From positions 42,649 through 106,648 of the IMG/VR virus record IMGVR_UViG_3300017991_000007: DNA of 64,000 nt; one strand, 5' to 3'. Positions 16,068 through 24,369 of the stretch are shown here, one piece after another. The notes below the pieces were generated by a model, which was not told the origin of the DNA, did no database searches, and saw nothing but the letters and a program-made list of their open reading frames with translations. The stretch's first letter is position 1; each line of letters begins with the position of its first letter. The translations under genes and the position numbers were made by a program. The stretch is from a virus.

Positions 16068-16090
16068 CATTTTGAAAAGGGATAATCAGT

Positions 16091-17191
16091 GTGCTTCCGG
16101 TATTCAGATATGCTACCATTCAGCAAATTAAGGATAGGATCAACCCTGAGTTATTAGTTGATCCAGGTCCACCCCCGGAAACCATCATTTCTGATTCCCA
16201 AATTCTTGAGCGCATACAAGCTGCGTCCATGATGATCAATAAATGGACTAAGCAGTATTTCCAGCCTGTTCCACAAATCTACCGAGTTAGCGCAAGAGGT
16301 GATCGGCTTTTGACCGGACCTCAAATGCTACCTTTTATTGTTCTCAAGCAAATCGGAATGATTGATGATAGAACAACCGGGCAGTTTGAGGGTGCTAATC
16401 GGGTGATTCCTGATTCTATTGCCCCTGAAAGAGTGTACCAGTGGCGAACAGGCGGGCGTTGTGCGTGTACCATTCCCCTTTATTATGACCGTGGCTCTAT
16501 CAGGTGGGGAGAGGTTGCTTGGGAGCTTGGAAGTCGTACTATTGAAATGATTGTACGTCAACACGGCTTTACCCGTGGGTATCGTAACGTGGAAATGACG
16601 GGTTGGTGGGCTTGGTTGGAAAACTACAAGGTAGTTGAAACCGAGCTTACTCAAGCTATTCCGGGCGGGTCTGGAAATGTAACTCAAATCAGGATCAAAG
16701 ATGCCGTTGATGCAAATAGCGGTGACTTTATTGAGGTGGGTGACACCCTTGTTTTGGACGTAAAGCCCGTGTCAGGTTCGTTGATCCCCACTCATATTGA
16801 ACCTGTAATAGTGCAAGAGATTGCAGAGGGTACCGGGGAGTACCAAGTTAATATTGATCCGCTGCGGACCTATCCTTTTGAGATTCCCGTTGGTGCGCCG
16901 GTTTATTGTTATGGACGTACACCGTCTGCCCTTGCGGACGTGACTCAGTTTTTGGCGGTCAAGCTGATAGAGGGGCTTTCCGCTGAGATAACCGGTGATC
17001 CAGTAACCTCAGCATCCTCTCAAGGCATGTTGATTTCGGAAAGGACTGACAACTATAACTACACTCTTGCGGACGTAAGCGGTAGCTCTAAATCGAATTT
17101 TGGGAGCCTTGGTAAGTACACTGGTTCCCCACGCATGGATTTGGTGCTTAGGGAGTTTGCACAACCCACGGTAGCAGTGAGTTTGATATAA
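16091..17191 (+). CDS. Head-tail connector / adaptor-like protein, 366 aa
   Basis: GTG start with AAGGGAT upstream. The gene lies exactly where the head-tail adaptor is expected, after the capsid genes and before the head-closure gene. The N-terminus (I-Q-Q-I-K-D-R-I-N...I-L-E-R-I-Q-A-A-S-M-M-I-N-K-W-T) resembles the helical start of gp6-type adaptors. A beta-rich middle part follows. Longer than usual adaptors, so it may have extra domains. Position is the main evidence. Confidence 0.6.
   Translation: MLPVFRYATIQQIKDRINPELLVDPGPPPETIISDSQILERIQAASMMINKWTKQYFQPVPQIYRVSARGDRLLTGPQMLPFIVLKQIGMIDDRTTGQFEGANRVIPDSIAPERVYQWRTGGRCACTIPLYYDRGSIRWGEVAWELGSRTIEMIVRQHGFTRGYRNVEMTGWWAWLENYKVVETELTQAIPGGSGNVTQIRIKDAVDANSGDFIEVGDTLVLDVKPVSGSLIPTHIEPVIVQEIAEGTGEYQVNIDPLRTYPFEIPVGAPVYCYGRTPSALADVTQFLAVKLIEGLSAEITGDPVTSASSQGMLISERTDNYNYTLADVSGSSKSNFGSLGKYTGSPRMDLVLREFAQPTVAVSLI
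16811..16826. repeat. Dispersed palindrome, 11/12 match
   Basis: GTGCAAGAGATTGCAG inside the connector gene; last base differs from consensus. Confidence 0.7.
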
Positions 17192-17601
17192 TGGCTATTC
17201 CGCATCGTTATAATCCGGTCAACTGCCAATACAAGAGATTCTTGCCGGGTAGTACCCGTGTTGATGATGATTGGGGAGAGCCGAAAGTGGGGGCTGAGAA
17301 ACAATATTCAGACCCTATTGATATTGTCGCTCAAATTGCATGGACAAATAAAGAGCGACGGGAAAGAGCCGTTACCGGTGATCCCTCCAATTCGGATGGT
17401 CACTTGTGCCTAAAGAGGGCTGTAGTATTGTCAAATGGGTGGGTATTCGCTAAAGGCGATATCATTACAAGTATTGCCGATTTTCCAGTGAATCTCACTA
17501 TCATAGAAGTGCGTCCGTCCGGTCATTTGAGAGGTAAGGCAAATCTGCTTATGCTATACTTTAAGGAAAATGAGGAAACCAACCCGGTTTTAAGGAGATA
17601 A
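17191..17601 (+). CDS. Head-closure-like protein, 136 aa
   Basis: It starts in a TAATG overlap with the connector gene. It is a small beta-rich protein with a Y-K-R-F-L-P-G-S-T-R-V-D-D-D-W-G-E-P segment near the N-terminus. Size and position fit a head-closure or stopper protein joining the connector to the tail. No specific motif proves it. Confidence 0.55.
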   Translation: MAIPHRYNPVNCQYKRFLPGSTRVDDDWGEPKVGAEKQYSDPIDIVAQIAWTNKERRERAVTGDPSNSDGHLCLKRAVVLSNGWVFAKGDIITSIADFPVNLTIIEVRPSGHLRGKANLLMLYFKENEETNPVLRR

Positions 17602-17603
17602 AG

Positions 17604-17957
17604 ATGCCAGCTAATATTATGAAATTTACGCATTCCGTTCCCGCAGGGCAGCAACTTGATGGTACGCCGGGTAAGGGTGAATTCGTTGAATTGGACGCTC
17701 AAGAAACCGGTTGCATCGTTTCTCAGATTGCGGTTGCGGTAGGGACCGGAGCGGCTACAACCGTGAATATCTATCTCAGACAATACGGCGTAACGCCTGA
17801 TATTCCTATTGTAAAACAAGCTCTTTTATCCACTGAGGAAGCTTATTTCCTTTCGGATGTAAAACTTATGATAGGTCCAAAAGACCGAATCGTTATTGAA
17901 ACCACTGGCTGCATAAACCGAGTCTATGCGACGATTTATGTAAATTCCAAGGCATAA
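17604..17957 (+). CDS. Small virion protein, beta-rich, 117 aa
   Basis: An AAGGAG site precedes the ATG. The protein is almost all beta-strand-like with alternating Val, Ile and Thr, giving the look of a small jelly-roll or Ig-like decoration protein. It lies between the closure gene and a long fibre gene, so it may anchor that fibre or decorate the head. No family recognised. Confidence 0.6.
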   Translation: MPANIMKFTHSVPAGQQLDGTPGKGEFVELDAQETGCIVSQIAVAVGTGAATTVNIYLRQYGVTPDIPIVKQALLSTEEAYFLSDVKLMIGPKDRIVIETTGCINRVYATIYVNSKA

Positions 17958-17970
17958 TAGGGGGAAAGCC

Positions 17971-20900
17971 ATGCAACAATCAGGTTCCGGGTTCATTCAG
18001 TATCCCCCTATTGAGGTTAATGCCGTTCAAATTCAAGGCATTCCCGTTGCTCCACCCCCGCCAACAGACGGTGATATCATGGTCTATGATGGTGGGACGG
18101 GCATATGGGATTATACTAACTATCAGTCCGGGTTGACCTATCGGGGCGGGTGGGATGCCAATACCAACACTCCAAACATTATCACCATTGGAAAAAGTGC
18201 GAATGACTATTGGATTGTTACCGTTGCAGGGTCCACTGATTTAGGCGGCGGGCCGGGTACGGATTCTTGGGCAATTGGTGATTGGGCAGTATGGAATGGT
18301 ACCCAATTCGATAAGGTGGATAACTCTGCAAATGTCACCTCAGTAAATACGCAAACCGGGGCAGTTGTACTTGATACGGATGATATCTCTGAGGGTGCTA
18401 CCAATAAGTATTACTCGGATGCTCTTGTAGCTCTTGCCCCTGCGGTAGTTGCGAATACGGCCAAAGTGTCTGCGGACGGCTCGGTAACTACTCATTCAGA
18501 CGTGACAAGTGCGGGGTCCGGCCAAATCATTACCACGGGTGAAAGAAACAAGCTGATAGGTATTGAGGCCGGGGCGCAAGTCAACACTGTAGATTCAGTC
18601 AACACGAAAACCGGGGCAGTTGTACTCAATGCTGCGGACGTGGGAGCGGATGCTGCGGGTACTGCGGCGGCTGCTATTTCGACACACGAAAGTACCTATG
18701 ACCATACCAAGATTGCTCATACAAACCGGGCGGTCTTGGACGGTATTTCCGGTGTAGGTAGTGGGTCTATTATCACCGTTGCTGAAAGATCAAAGCTTAC
18801 TAATATTGAGGCCGGGGCTGAGGTCAATAAGGCTTACCCGGTTATCAGCGTCAATACTACAACCCCGCCGGGTGGTACTCCGTCTGCGGGAAATCGTTAT
18901 ATTGTAGGTCCGGGTGCTACCGGCGCATGGTTAGGGCATGACAATGAGCTTGCCATTGCGGATGGTGCGGGTGGTTGGACTTTCAGGATAGAGCCAAATG
19001 GTGTGCGGGTTTATAGCACGTCACAAGCCCGTTTCTACTTTTATGATAATGTTACCGGTACTTGGATTTTAGAGGATTCTATAATCCAGCATAATAGTTT
19101 GAACACTTCTACTGGTATTCAGGGCGGCTCTGCTACTGAGAGGTATCACCTTGCCCTCACTGAATATACTACTTTGAGGGGTGGGAGTGCGGATGCCTCA
19201 AGTCTGCATAATCATGCCTCTCTTTATGCCCCAATTGGACACGTTGGAGCGGGCGGGGCCGCACACGCTCTTGTGACTATAACAGTTGCCGGTTTTATGA
19301 GTGCGGCTGATAAAGTCAAACTGAATGGGATCACTGCGGGGGCAGAACCTAATGCAGTTGATTCAGTTAATACTCAGACCGGGGCAGTCGTTTTAGATTA
19401 CACGGATGTTGGAGCGGACCCTGCGGGTGCGGGAGCGGCGGCTGTTGCAACCCATGAATCAACCTATGACCATACTTTACTCCATGATCCCGTCACTCTC
19501 GGAACTGCCAACGGTTTAGGTTTGAGTGGGGTTGGCGGTCAAGTGCTATCGCTTGCACTCGCAACGCCCTCTACTGCGGGGGCAATGAGCGCAACCGACA
19601 AAACGAACCTGAATACTTTGACCGGCGGCGGGGAAACTTCTCTGCATGAACACCCCACAAGTGCTATCAACATGCCGGTTATCGGTACGCCAACGTATGA
19701 CACGCTCAAAGACCTTATTGATACGCTGCAATCTGCGGCTGCAATCTCAGGTGGGGTCATTTCGGATGCCGGGTCCGGGCAGATCAATGTGACTGCGGGT
19801 ACCGGAGTTATCAAGACAACGGATTCAGACGTTGGAGAAAACCGATTCTTTGATTGGTCCGCTGCAACGGGTGTAGCTCTTACGGACAACTCAATAAATT
19901 GGGTGTACGTGGATTACAATGCGGGAAGCCCTCAAATAGCGGTGACTGCCTCATTTTCCGGGTTGAATCTACACACTCATGTAGTGCTTGGAAGGGTGTA
20001 CCGGGAAGGTACCGCCCTGCATTTTGTGAATGTGGGGATGTATTTTGCGGACTATATGCGTAAGGACTGCTTGAAATCCTTTGAGGTCAACGGCGTTCAA
20101 AGAGCGTCCGGTATTATTGTCTCAGAAACGGGTACCAGAAACATTGCGATTACGGCGGGTGTCCTTTGGTGCGGTCCTAATAGGCTGACTTTCCCCGCTT
20201 TTGATTCGTCCGGTGCGGATACTTTCGACTACTGGTACCGAAATTCACCGTCCGGGTGGCTCAAACAAACGGCTCAAAGTCAAATCAGTAACACACAGTA
20301 TGATGACGGGTCTGGTACGCTTCAAAACCTCACCGTCAATAGGTATGGTGTTGCGTGGGTTTATGCTGCTTTGGACGGGCATGTTGATGTGCTTTATGGG
20401 CAGGGAAACTATGCTACTCTTGCGGCGGCTGAAAACGCTACCCCTCCAAGCTCGGTACCGGGTATAGTTGAAAACTTTGGGATTCTTGCTGCTAAGATCA
20501 TTATTCAGCAAGGCGCAAGTGTATTTACCGTTTTGGAAAGTGCCTTTGACACTGAGTTTGGTGGTACGCAGATACCGGATCATAATCAATTGGGCGGCTT
20601 GCAGGGCGGGTCTGCCACTGAGAGATATCACCTTACCCTTGCACAATTAAATGGTCTGAGTGCGCTTGGCGATATTCATACTGCATCCGATGAAACTGAA
20701 AGTTCTACAACGGCAACAAGCGCACAAAACAAGCTCACCACACCTTTCACCCCGGCTTATACTGGCAATTATAAGGTGGAATGGTCGTTTGAGGTTGCTT
20801 GTAGCGATAAGGATAAGCCCACTGCCTCTACTGTTACCTTTAATGATGGTGGGGGTGGGGGTGATGTGGAAGTAGAAAAAGCCGTTTCAAACGTGTCGCA

Positions 20901-21063
20901 AGATAATCAAAAATATGTAAATGGGGGGTGGTTTCCGATTTCAGGCTTTAAGGTGGTTGCTCTAACCGCCTCACAAGCTACGTCCACTAAGGTAAATTGG
21001 TGGCAAACCAGTGATAAAACTTCCTATATTCGCCGTGTAAGGGTAGTAATTACAAAACTTTAA
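17971..21063 (+). CDS. Long modular fibre protein, 1030 aa
   Basis: The protein is built from repeats typical of phage fibres. There are three copies of S-V-N-T-(Q/K)-T-G-A-V-V-L, two of them followed by D-V-G-A-D and a H-E-S-T-Y-D-H-T segment, and two copies of G-G-S-A-T-E-R-Y-H-L. A central region (about residues 290-370) looks like a DUF2793-type domain: P-S-A-G-N-R-Y-I-V-G...G-A-W-L-G-H-D-N-E-L-A. The last 120 residues form a distinct tip domain. Its place among connector genes suggests a head or neck fibre rather than the baseplate fibre. It probably binds a surface receptor or glycan. Confidence 0.75.
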   Translation: MQQSGSGFIQYPPIEVNAVQIQGIPVAPPPPTDGDIMVYDGGTGIWDYTNYQSGLTYRGGWDANTNTPNIITIGKSANDYWIVTVAGSTDLGGGPGTDSWAIGDWAVWNGTQFDKVDNSANVTSVNTQTGAVVLDTDDISEGATNKYYSDALVALAPAVVANTAKVSADGSVTTHSDVTSAGSGQIITTGERNKLIGIEAGAQVNTVDSVNTKTGAVVLNAADVGADAAGTAAAAISTHESTYDHTKIAHTNRAVLDGISGVGSGSIITVAERSKLTNIEAGAEVNKAYPVISVNTTTPPGGTPSAGNRYIVGPGATGAWLGHDNELAIADGAGGWTFRIEPNGVRVYSTSQARFYFYDNVTGTWILEDSIIQHNSLNTSTGIQGGSATERYHLALTEYTTLRGGSADASSLHNHASLYAPIGHVGAGGAAHALVTITVAGFMSAADKVKLNGITAGAEPNAVDSVNTQTGAVVLDYTDVGADPAGAGAAAVATHESTYDHTLLHDPVTLGTANGLGLSGVGGQVLSLALATPSTAGAMSATDKTNLNTLTGGGETSLHEHPTSAINMPVIGTPTYDTLKDLIDTLQSAAAISGGVISDAGSGQINVTAGTGVIKTTDSDVGENRFFDWSAATGVALTDNSINWVYVDYNAGSPQIAVTASFSGLNLHTHVVLGRVYREGTALHFVNVGMYFADYMRKDCLKSFEVNGVQRASGIIVSETGTRNIAITAGVLWCGPNRLTFPAFDSSGADTFDYWYRNSPSGWLKQTAQSQISNTQYDDGSGTLQNLTVNRYGVAWVYAALDGHVDVLYGQGNYATLAAAENATPPSSVPGIVENFGILAAKIIIQQGASVFTVLESAFDTEFGGTQIPDHNQLGGLQGGSATERYHLTLAQLNGLSALGDIHTASDETESSTTATSAQNKLTTPFTPAYTGNYKVEWSFEVACSDKDKPTASTVTFNDGGGGGDVEVEKAVSNVSQDNQKYVNGGWFPISGFKVVALTASQATSTKVNWWQTSDKTSYIRRVRVVITKL
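19543..19558. repeat. Dispersed palindrome, 11/12 match
   Basis: GTGCTATCGCTTGCAC inside the fibre gene; one mismatch, in the left half. Confidence 0.6.
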
Positions 21064-21073
21064 GGGGTAGGGC

Positions 21074-21277
21074 ATGGAATACGATTATGAAAATATAACC
21101 GAATCCCCGGATTTGGATGCTATCACTTTGGCAATATCGGTTTCTGCCATGACGGACAAGAATTTGGATTATCTCAGGTGGGATGAGAGTATTGCCACTC
21201 TGCATGTAGCTTGGCAGGATGAGCTTTCAGCCGGGGATAAGGCAATCTTGGATCAAATTGTAGCGGACAACACATAA
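21074..21277 (+). CDS. Small acidic protein, 67 aa
   Basis: AAGGGGTAGGGC precedes the ATG. The protein is acidic and helical with no motif. It follows the long fibre gene closely and may be a fibre assembly helper, as small proteins after fibre genes often are. That is inference from position. Confidence 0.6.
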   Translation: MEYDYENITESPDLDAITLAISVSAMTDKNLDYLRWDESIATLHVAWQDELSAGDKAILDQIVADNT

Positions 21278-21286
21278 GGGGTTGAA

Positions 21287-21475
21287 ATGGCTGATAAATA
21301 CACGCTTGTAAAAACTTGTGATGGTGATCATGCAGACCATACCCCGCCGGGTGTGTGGGCAGTGAGTGAGCAAACCGTTGATTCTGAGGGTGAGCTTAAT
21401 ATGGACTATGCTTGTCCAGAACATCCCGGCTCTAATTTAGGGCTACCTATCATTGTTCAAAAGGAACCTGCGTAA
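21287..21475 (+). CDS. Small protein, 62 aa
   Basis: AAGGGGTTG precedes the ATG. It has H-x2-H-T-P-P-G-V-W and a C-P-E-H segment, so a metal site is possible (two Cys, three His in 62 residues). No family recognised. The stop overlaps the next ATG by one base. Confidence 0.6.
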   Translation: MADKYTLVKTCDGDHADHTPPGVWAVSEQTVDSEGELNMDYACPEHPGSNLGLPIIVQKEPA

Positions 21476-22248
21476 TGGCAGCAATAAATGTGACCCTTAT
21501 AGCTGGAACAGGTATCCCACCTCTTGATTTTGTTGTGGGAGATACCGTTGGTCTTGGTTCCGTAAGTGCGGGAGATACCTATGCTTGGGAATTTCTGGAT
21601 AAGCCGGACGGTAGTGCGGCGGTGATCCTGAATGACGATCAACAAAATGCAACTTTCGTAGTCGATATTCCAGGTACTTATTACATTCAATTGGTTCGCA
21701 ATGCGAATGATGTAGGACGTGCGCTTGCTGCGGCTCCTTTTATTGTACCGGACCCAATAGGGACTCTCAGACCCCCCGCATCCGGGGAAATGTTTGAGGG
21801 TGATCTACTCAAGGGTTGGTCAAGGGAAGTTCAAAAACTTTTCACCCTGCAAGCCGGGGCGGTAGGCAGTCCGGCGTTGGTTGCCCGGAAAGAGGTGGAT
21901 TTAACTGTAGTTGGTCAAACTCCAATCTTTACGCTGCCCTCTGGAAAGATATTCGTAGCTTTCAAAGCCCTTTTGCTGGCAAAGCAGTCAGCCGGGGCTT
22001 TGGGTGGGGCAACCTTGAGTGTGGGGCAGTCACCCGGTTACATAGACCTTGTGCCAAGCACCGTCCTTACTGGTTTCGATATTGCCGGGGAAGTCTGGTA
22101 TTGGGATTTGAATCCGGCGGGCGGTCTTTTGGTTGCAAATACGAGCTATTGGGGAGCGAGTGCGGCTTTTGATTTGGACGTGACGGTAGCGGACCCCGGC
22201 GCAAGTACGTTGCTTTGTGATTTTCTACTTTATGGAGTGCTTTTGTAA
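21475..22248 (+). CDS. Virion protein with PKD/Ig-like N-terminal domain, 257 aa
   Basis: Residues 15-85 have the pattern of a PKD or Ig-like beta sandwich (D-T-Y-A-W-E-F-L-D-K-P-D-G-S-A-A...F-V-V-D-I-P-G-T-Y-Y-I-Q-L-V). The C-terminal 110 residues are another beta domain. Such domains are surface-exposed in phage particles and often bind glycans weakly. It is coupled to neighbours on both sides. Probably a decoration or fibre-associated protein. Confidence 0.65.
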   Translation: MAAINVTLIAGTGIPPLDFVVGDTVGLGSVSAGDTYAWEFLDKPDGSAAVILNDDQQNATFVVDIPGTYYIQLVRNANDVGRALAAAPFIVPDPIGTLRPPASGEMFEGDLLKGWSREVQKLFTLQAGAVGSPALVARKEVDLTVVGQTPIFTLPSGKIFVAFKALLLAKQSAGALGGATLSVGQSPGYIDLVPSTVLTGFDIAGEVWYWDLNPAGGLLVANTSYWGASAAFDLDVTVADPGASTLLCDFLLYGVLL

Positions 22249-22728
22249 ATGCCCGCAATTGTTGCTAAACCTACTGATACCGGCCAATGGAAAAAGGCCG
22301 TCATGGTTACGAGTCCTAGATTTTGGGAACGTACCCTGAAACTCGTTTGGCCTAGAATGGCTAAGAGAATTGGGGAGCAATATATTGAGAACGTCAAGAA
22401 AGAGATTTTGCAGGGACAGGTTGGCGGGCCTCCATTGTCTGCGGCTTGGGTTGCTCAAAAAGGGAATGACATTCCTTGGCTTGATGAGGGTGACTTACTG
22501 AAATCTCTTGCGGTGTGGTATCAGGGAGCGGGTATTTGGGCTGCGGGTGTTACACCGGGGGCAACGAATAGGCGGGGCGTTTCGATTGAAATGATAGCAA
22601 CGTCTTTGGAGAATGGCACTATTTTCATTCCAGCACGTCCGGTATTTGCTCCGGTAGCTCAAAAAATGGCAAGTCAAGCCTCTATGGTTGGCAGATTGGC
22701 AAATAACTTTTTCAAACGGTATATTTAA
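22249..22728 (+). CDS. HK97 gp10-like / neck protein, 159 aa
   Basis: It starts directly after the previous stop. The size, the basic helical N-terminal half and the closing F-I-P-A-R-P-V-F-A-P followed by a helix match the HK97 gp10 or neck-protein type that joins head and tail. Its position before the tail genes agrees. Motif support is moderate. Confidence 0.65.
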   Translation: MPAIVAKPTDTGQWKKAVMVTSPRFWERTLKLVWPRMAKRIGEQYIENVKKEILQGQVGGPPLSAAWVAQKGNDIPWLDEGDLLKSLAVWYQGAGIWAAGVTPGATNRRGVSIEMIATSLENGTIFIPARPVFAPVAQKMASQASMVGRLANNFFKRYI

Positions 22729-23981
22729 TGCCTTATTTTTTCATGCGTACCTCAGACCCGCTAACTCAGTGGGATGATCTTGAAGCTTGGAGGCTGCAAC
22801 CGGGCGGTATCGGTATGCGTGTGGATTATGGAGGCACCTCTGAGATTGCCGTAAACGAGACTGTAGTTACGATGCGGCCTTGGGCGGCTGAGGCTTTTAC
22901 TGAGTTTTGGGCAATCCAACCAATTGTTGCGAATCTACCTGATATTGAGGATTTGTATTCAGCGACTTTGCAGGAAAAGGGTGCAATTGATTGCACTATA
23001 TCCGTTGATGAGGGTACCACTTGGCTTTATTGGGATGGTGCGGCATGGTCCATTGCCGGGGCCGGGGATTGGACTTCATTTGATGATTTGAATTTGAATC
23101 TCGCTGCTATCCCATTTCAGGCTTATCGGTTGATGATGAGAGTGCGGCTCCAAAAAGGAACGCATGAAACTGAGGGGCCGGTACTTAAAGCTATCAGGCT
23201 TGGGTATGATCTTTTGCCGGATCACGCTCAAGAGGATTGTCACCGGACCATGAAACGCTTTTTCTCGGATAACCTCTCAGTCCGCTTTAGGGACTCGTTT
23301 GCGTCCGGGGGAACCGCTACCCTTGCCGTGGACAATTACTTAGATATCAAGGGTGTCTATGCGGCTTTTGACCTTACAAATGATCCTACCCGGCAAACCA
23401 ATATTTACGCAGGGAGCTTTACCGCTGATACCATTGACTTAACCGTTTCACCCGCAGCCGGGAACACTATTGAGGTGGAATGGGATGGTGCTGTAGATAC
23501 GATTCTCTTTAAGCGTGATCCTGATTTTTGGGATGAGTTAGACAAGCACGTTCCTTTATTAATAGTGCAAATTACAACCGCTACTGAGTCGGATGAGGCA
23601 AGTGTGAGTAGGGCAAAAGGCCCGATAGCTATTAATTTCCCTGAGAGAAAGTATTGGAGGGAAAGACCGCCTTATCCGGTTGACTATCGGCTTATGATGC
23701 GGGCTATTGCGGATTCTGAAAGTCTTGCAACCCGTATTTGCTCGGCGGCGTATGAGTTGTTAAGGAGAAAATCAGAGGATTCATTCTTGCCTCTGGCTTT
23801 ATCCGGCACTTTTTTGGAGATATTGAATTTTACGCCACCTTTTCAAGATTTGAGTGAGGTGAAAGAGGGCTTGTCAGTGAAATCCTTTTCCGCTATACTG
23901 TGCGTAAGAGAATGGTGCGCCGGAATAGAAACGGGTGTACTGGCAGAAGAATACACTATTCTTTATGAGGACATAGAATGA
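22728..23981 (+). CDS. Tail-region virion protein, 417 aa
   Basis: TAATG overlap with the neck gene. Residues 1-150 are beta-rich with many Trp; a second beta domain lies around 190-260; the C-terminal 150 residues read like a tail-terminator-type alpha/beta domain. Lying between neck protein and sheath, it could be the tail terminator or completion protein with an added N-terminal domain. That is a guess from position. Confidence 0.5.
   Translation: MPYFFMRTSDPLTQWDDLEAWRLQPGGIGMRVDYGGTSEIAVNETVVTMRPWAAEAFTEFWAIQPIVANLPDIEDLYSATLQEKGAIDCTISVDEGTTWLYWDGAAWSIAGAGDWTSFDDLNLNLAAIPFQAYRLMMRVRLQKGTHETEGPVLKAIRLGYDLLPDHAQEDCHRTMKRFFSDNLSVRFRDSFASGGTATLAVDNYLDIKGVYAAFDLTNDPTRQTNIYAGSFTADTIDLTVSPAAGNTIEVEWDGAVDTILFKRDPDFWDELDKHVPLLIVQITTATESDEASVSRAKGPIAINFPERKYWRERPPYPVDYRLMMRAIADSESLATRICSAAYELLRRKSEDSFLPLALSGTFLEILNFTPPFQDLSEVKEGLSVKSFSAILCVREWCAGIETGVLAEEYTILYEDIE
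22981..22996. repeat. Dispersed palindrome, perfect match
   Basis: GTGCAATTGATTGCAC, all 12 consensus positions, inside the gene at 22728-23981. Confidence 0.85.
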
Positions 23982-24358
23982 ATTACAAACTTAAAAACGG
24001 CGGTCTGTACGGTAAGCAAGAGATTTCCGTCAATGTTTTGGATGGCGGTTTGAAAGTAGTCCGTACCATCAATCTTGCTCCGTATGGTTCTGAGTTGATT
24101 TCTGAGTCTGAGGCAGAATCCCACGAAATTGCCAAGCTTGTTAGGGCAGGACGGCTGCAACTGAAAAAGGATGTACCCGTTAAAGGTCTTTCCGGCTCTA
24201 TCGGCAAGTTCAAAGCCTCTAAGAAAAAGGCGGCTCCGAAAGAATCGGCTGCGGTCAAGGCTCCGAAAAAGACGGTCACTAAGAAAATCGTGAAACCCGC
24301 AAAAGAGGCGAAACAAGGCGAAACCAAGCAGCCTGATTCCCCTAAAGATAAAGAGTAA
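23978..24358 (+). CDS. Lys/Ala-rich small tail protein, 126 aa
   Basis: ATGA overlap with the previous gene. Residues 1-70 form a small domain; the rest is an unstructured tail of Lys, Ala and Pro (K-K-A-A-P-K-E type repeats). The basic tail may contact DNA or the sheath. It directly precedes the sheath gene. No family recognised. Confidence 0.65.
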   Translation: MNYKLKNGGLYGKQEISVNVLDGGLKVVRTINLAPYGSELISESEAESHEIAKLVRAGRLQLKKDVPVKGLSGSIGKFKASKKKAAPKESAAVKAPKKTVTKKIVKPAKEAKQGETKQPDSPKDKE

Positions 24359-24369
24359 GGAGATAAGGA

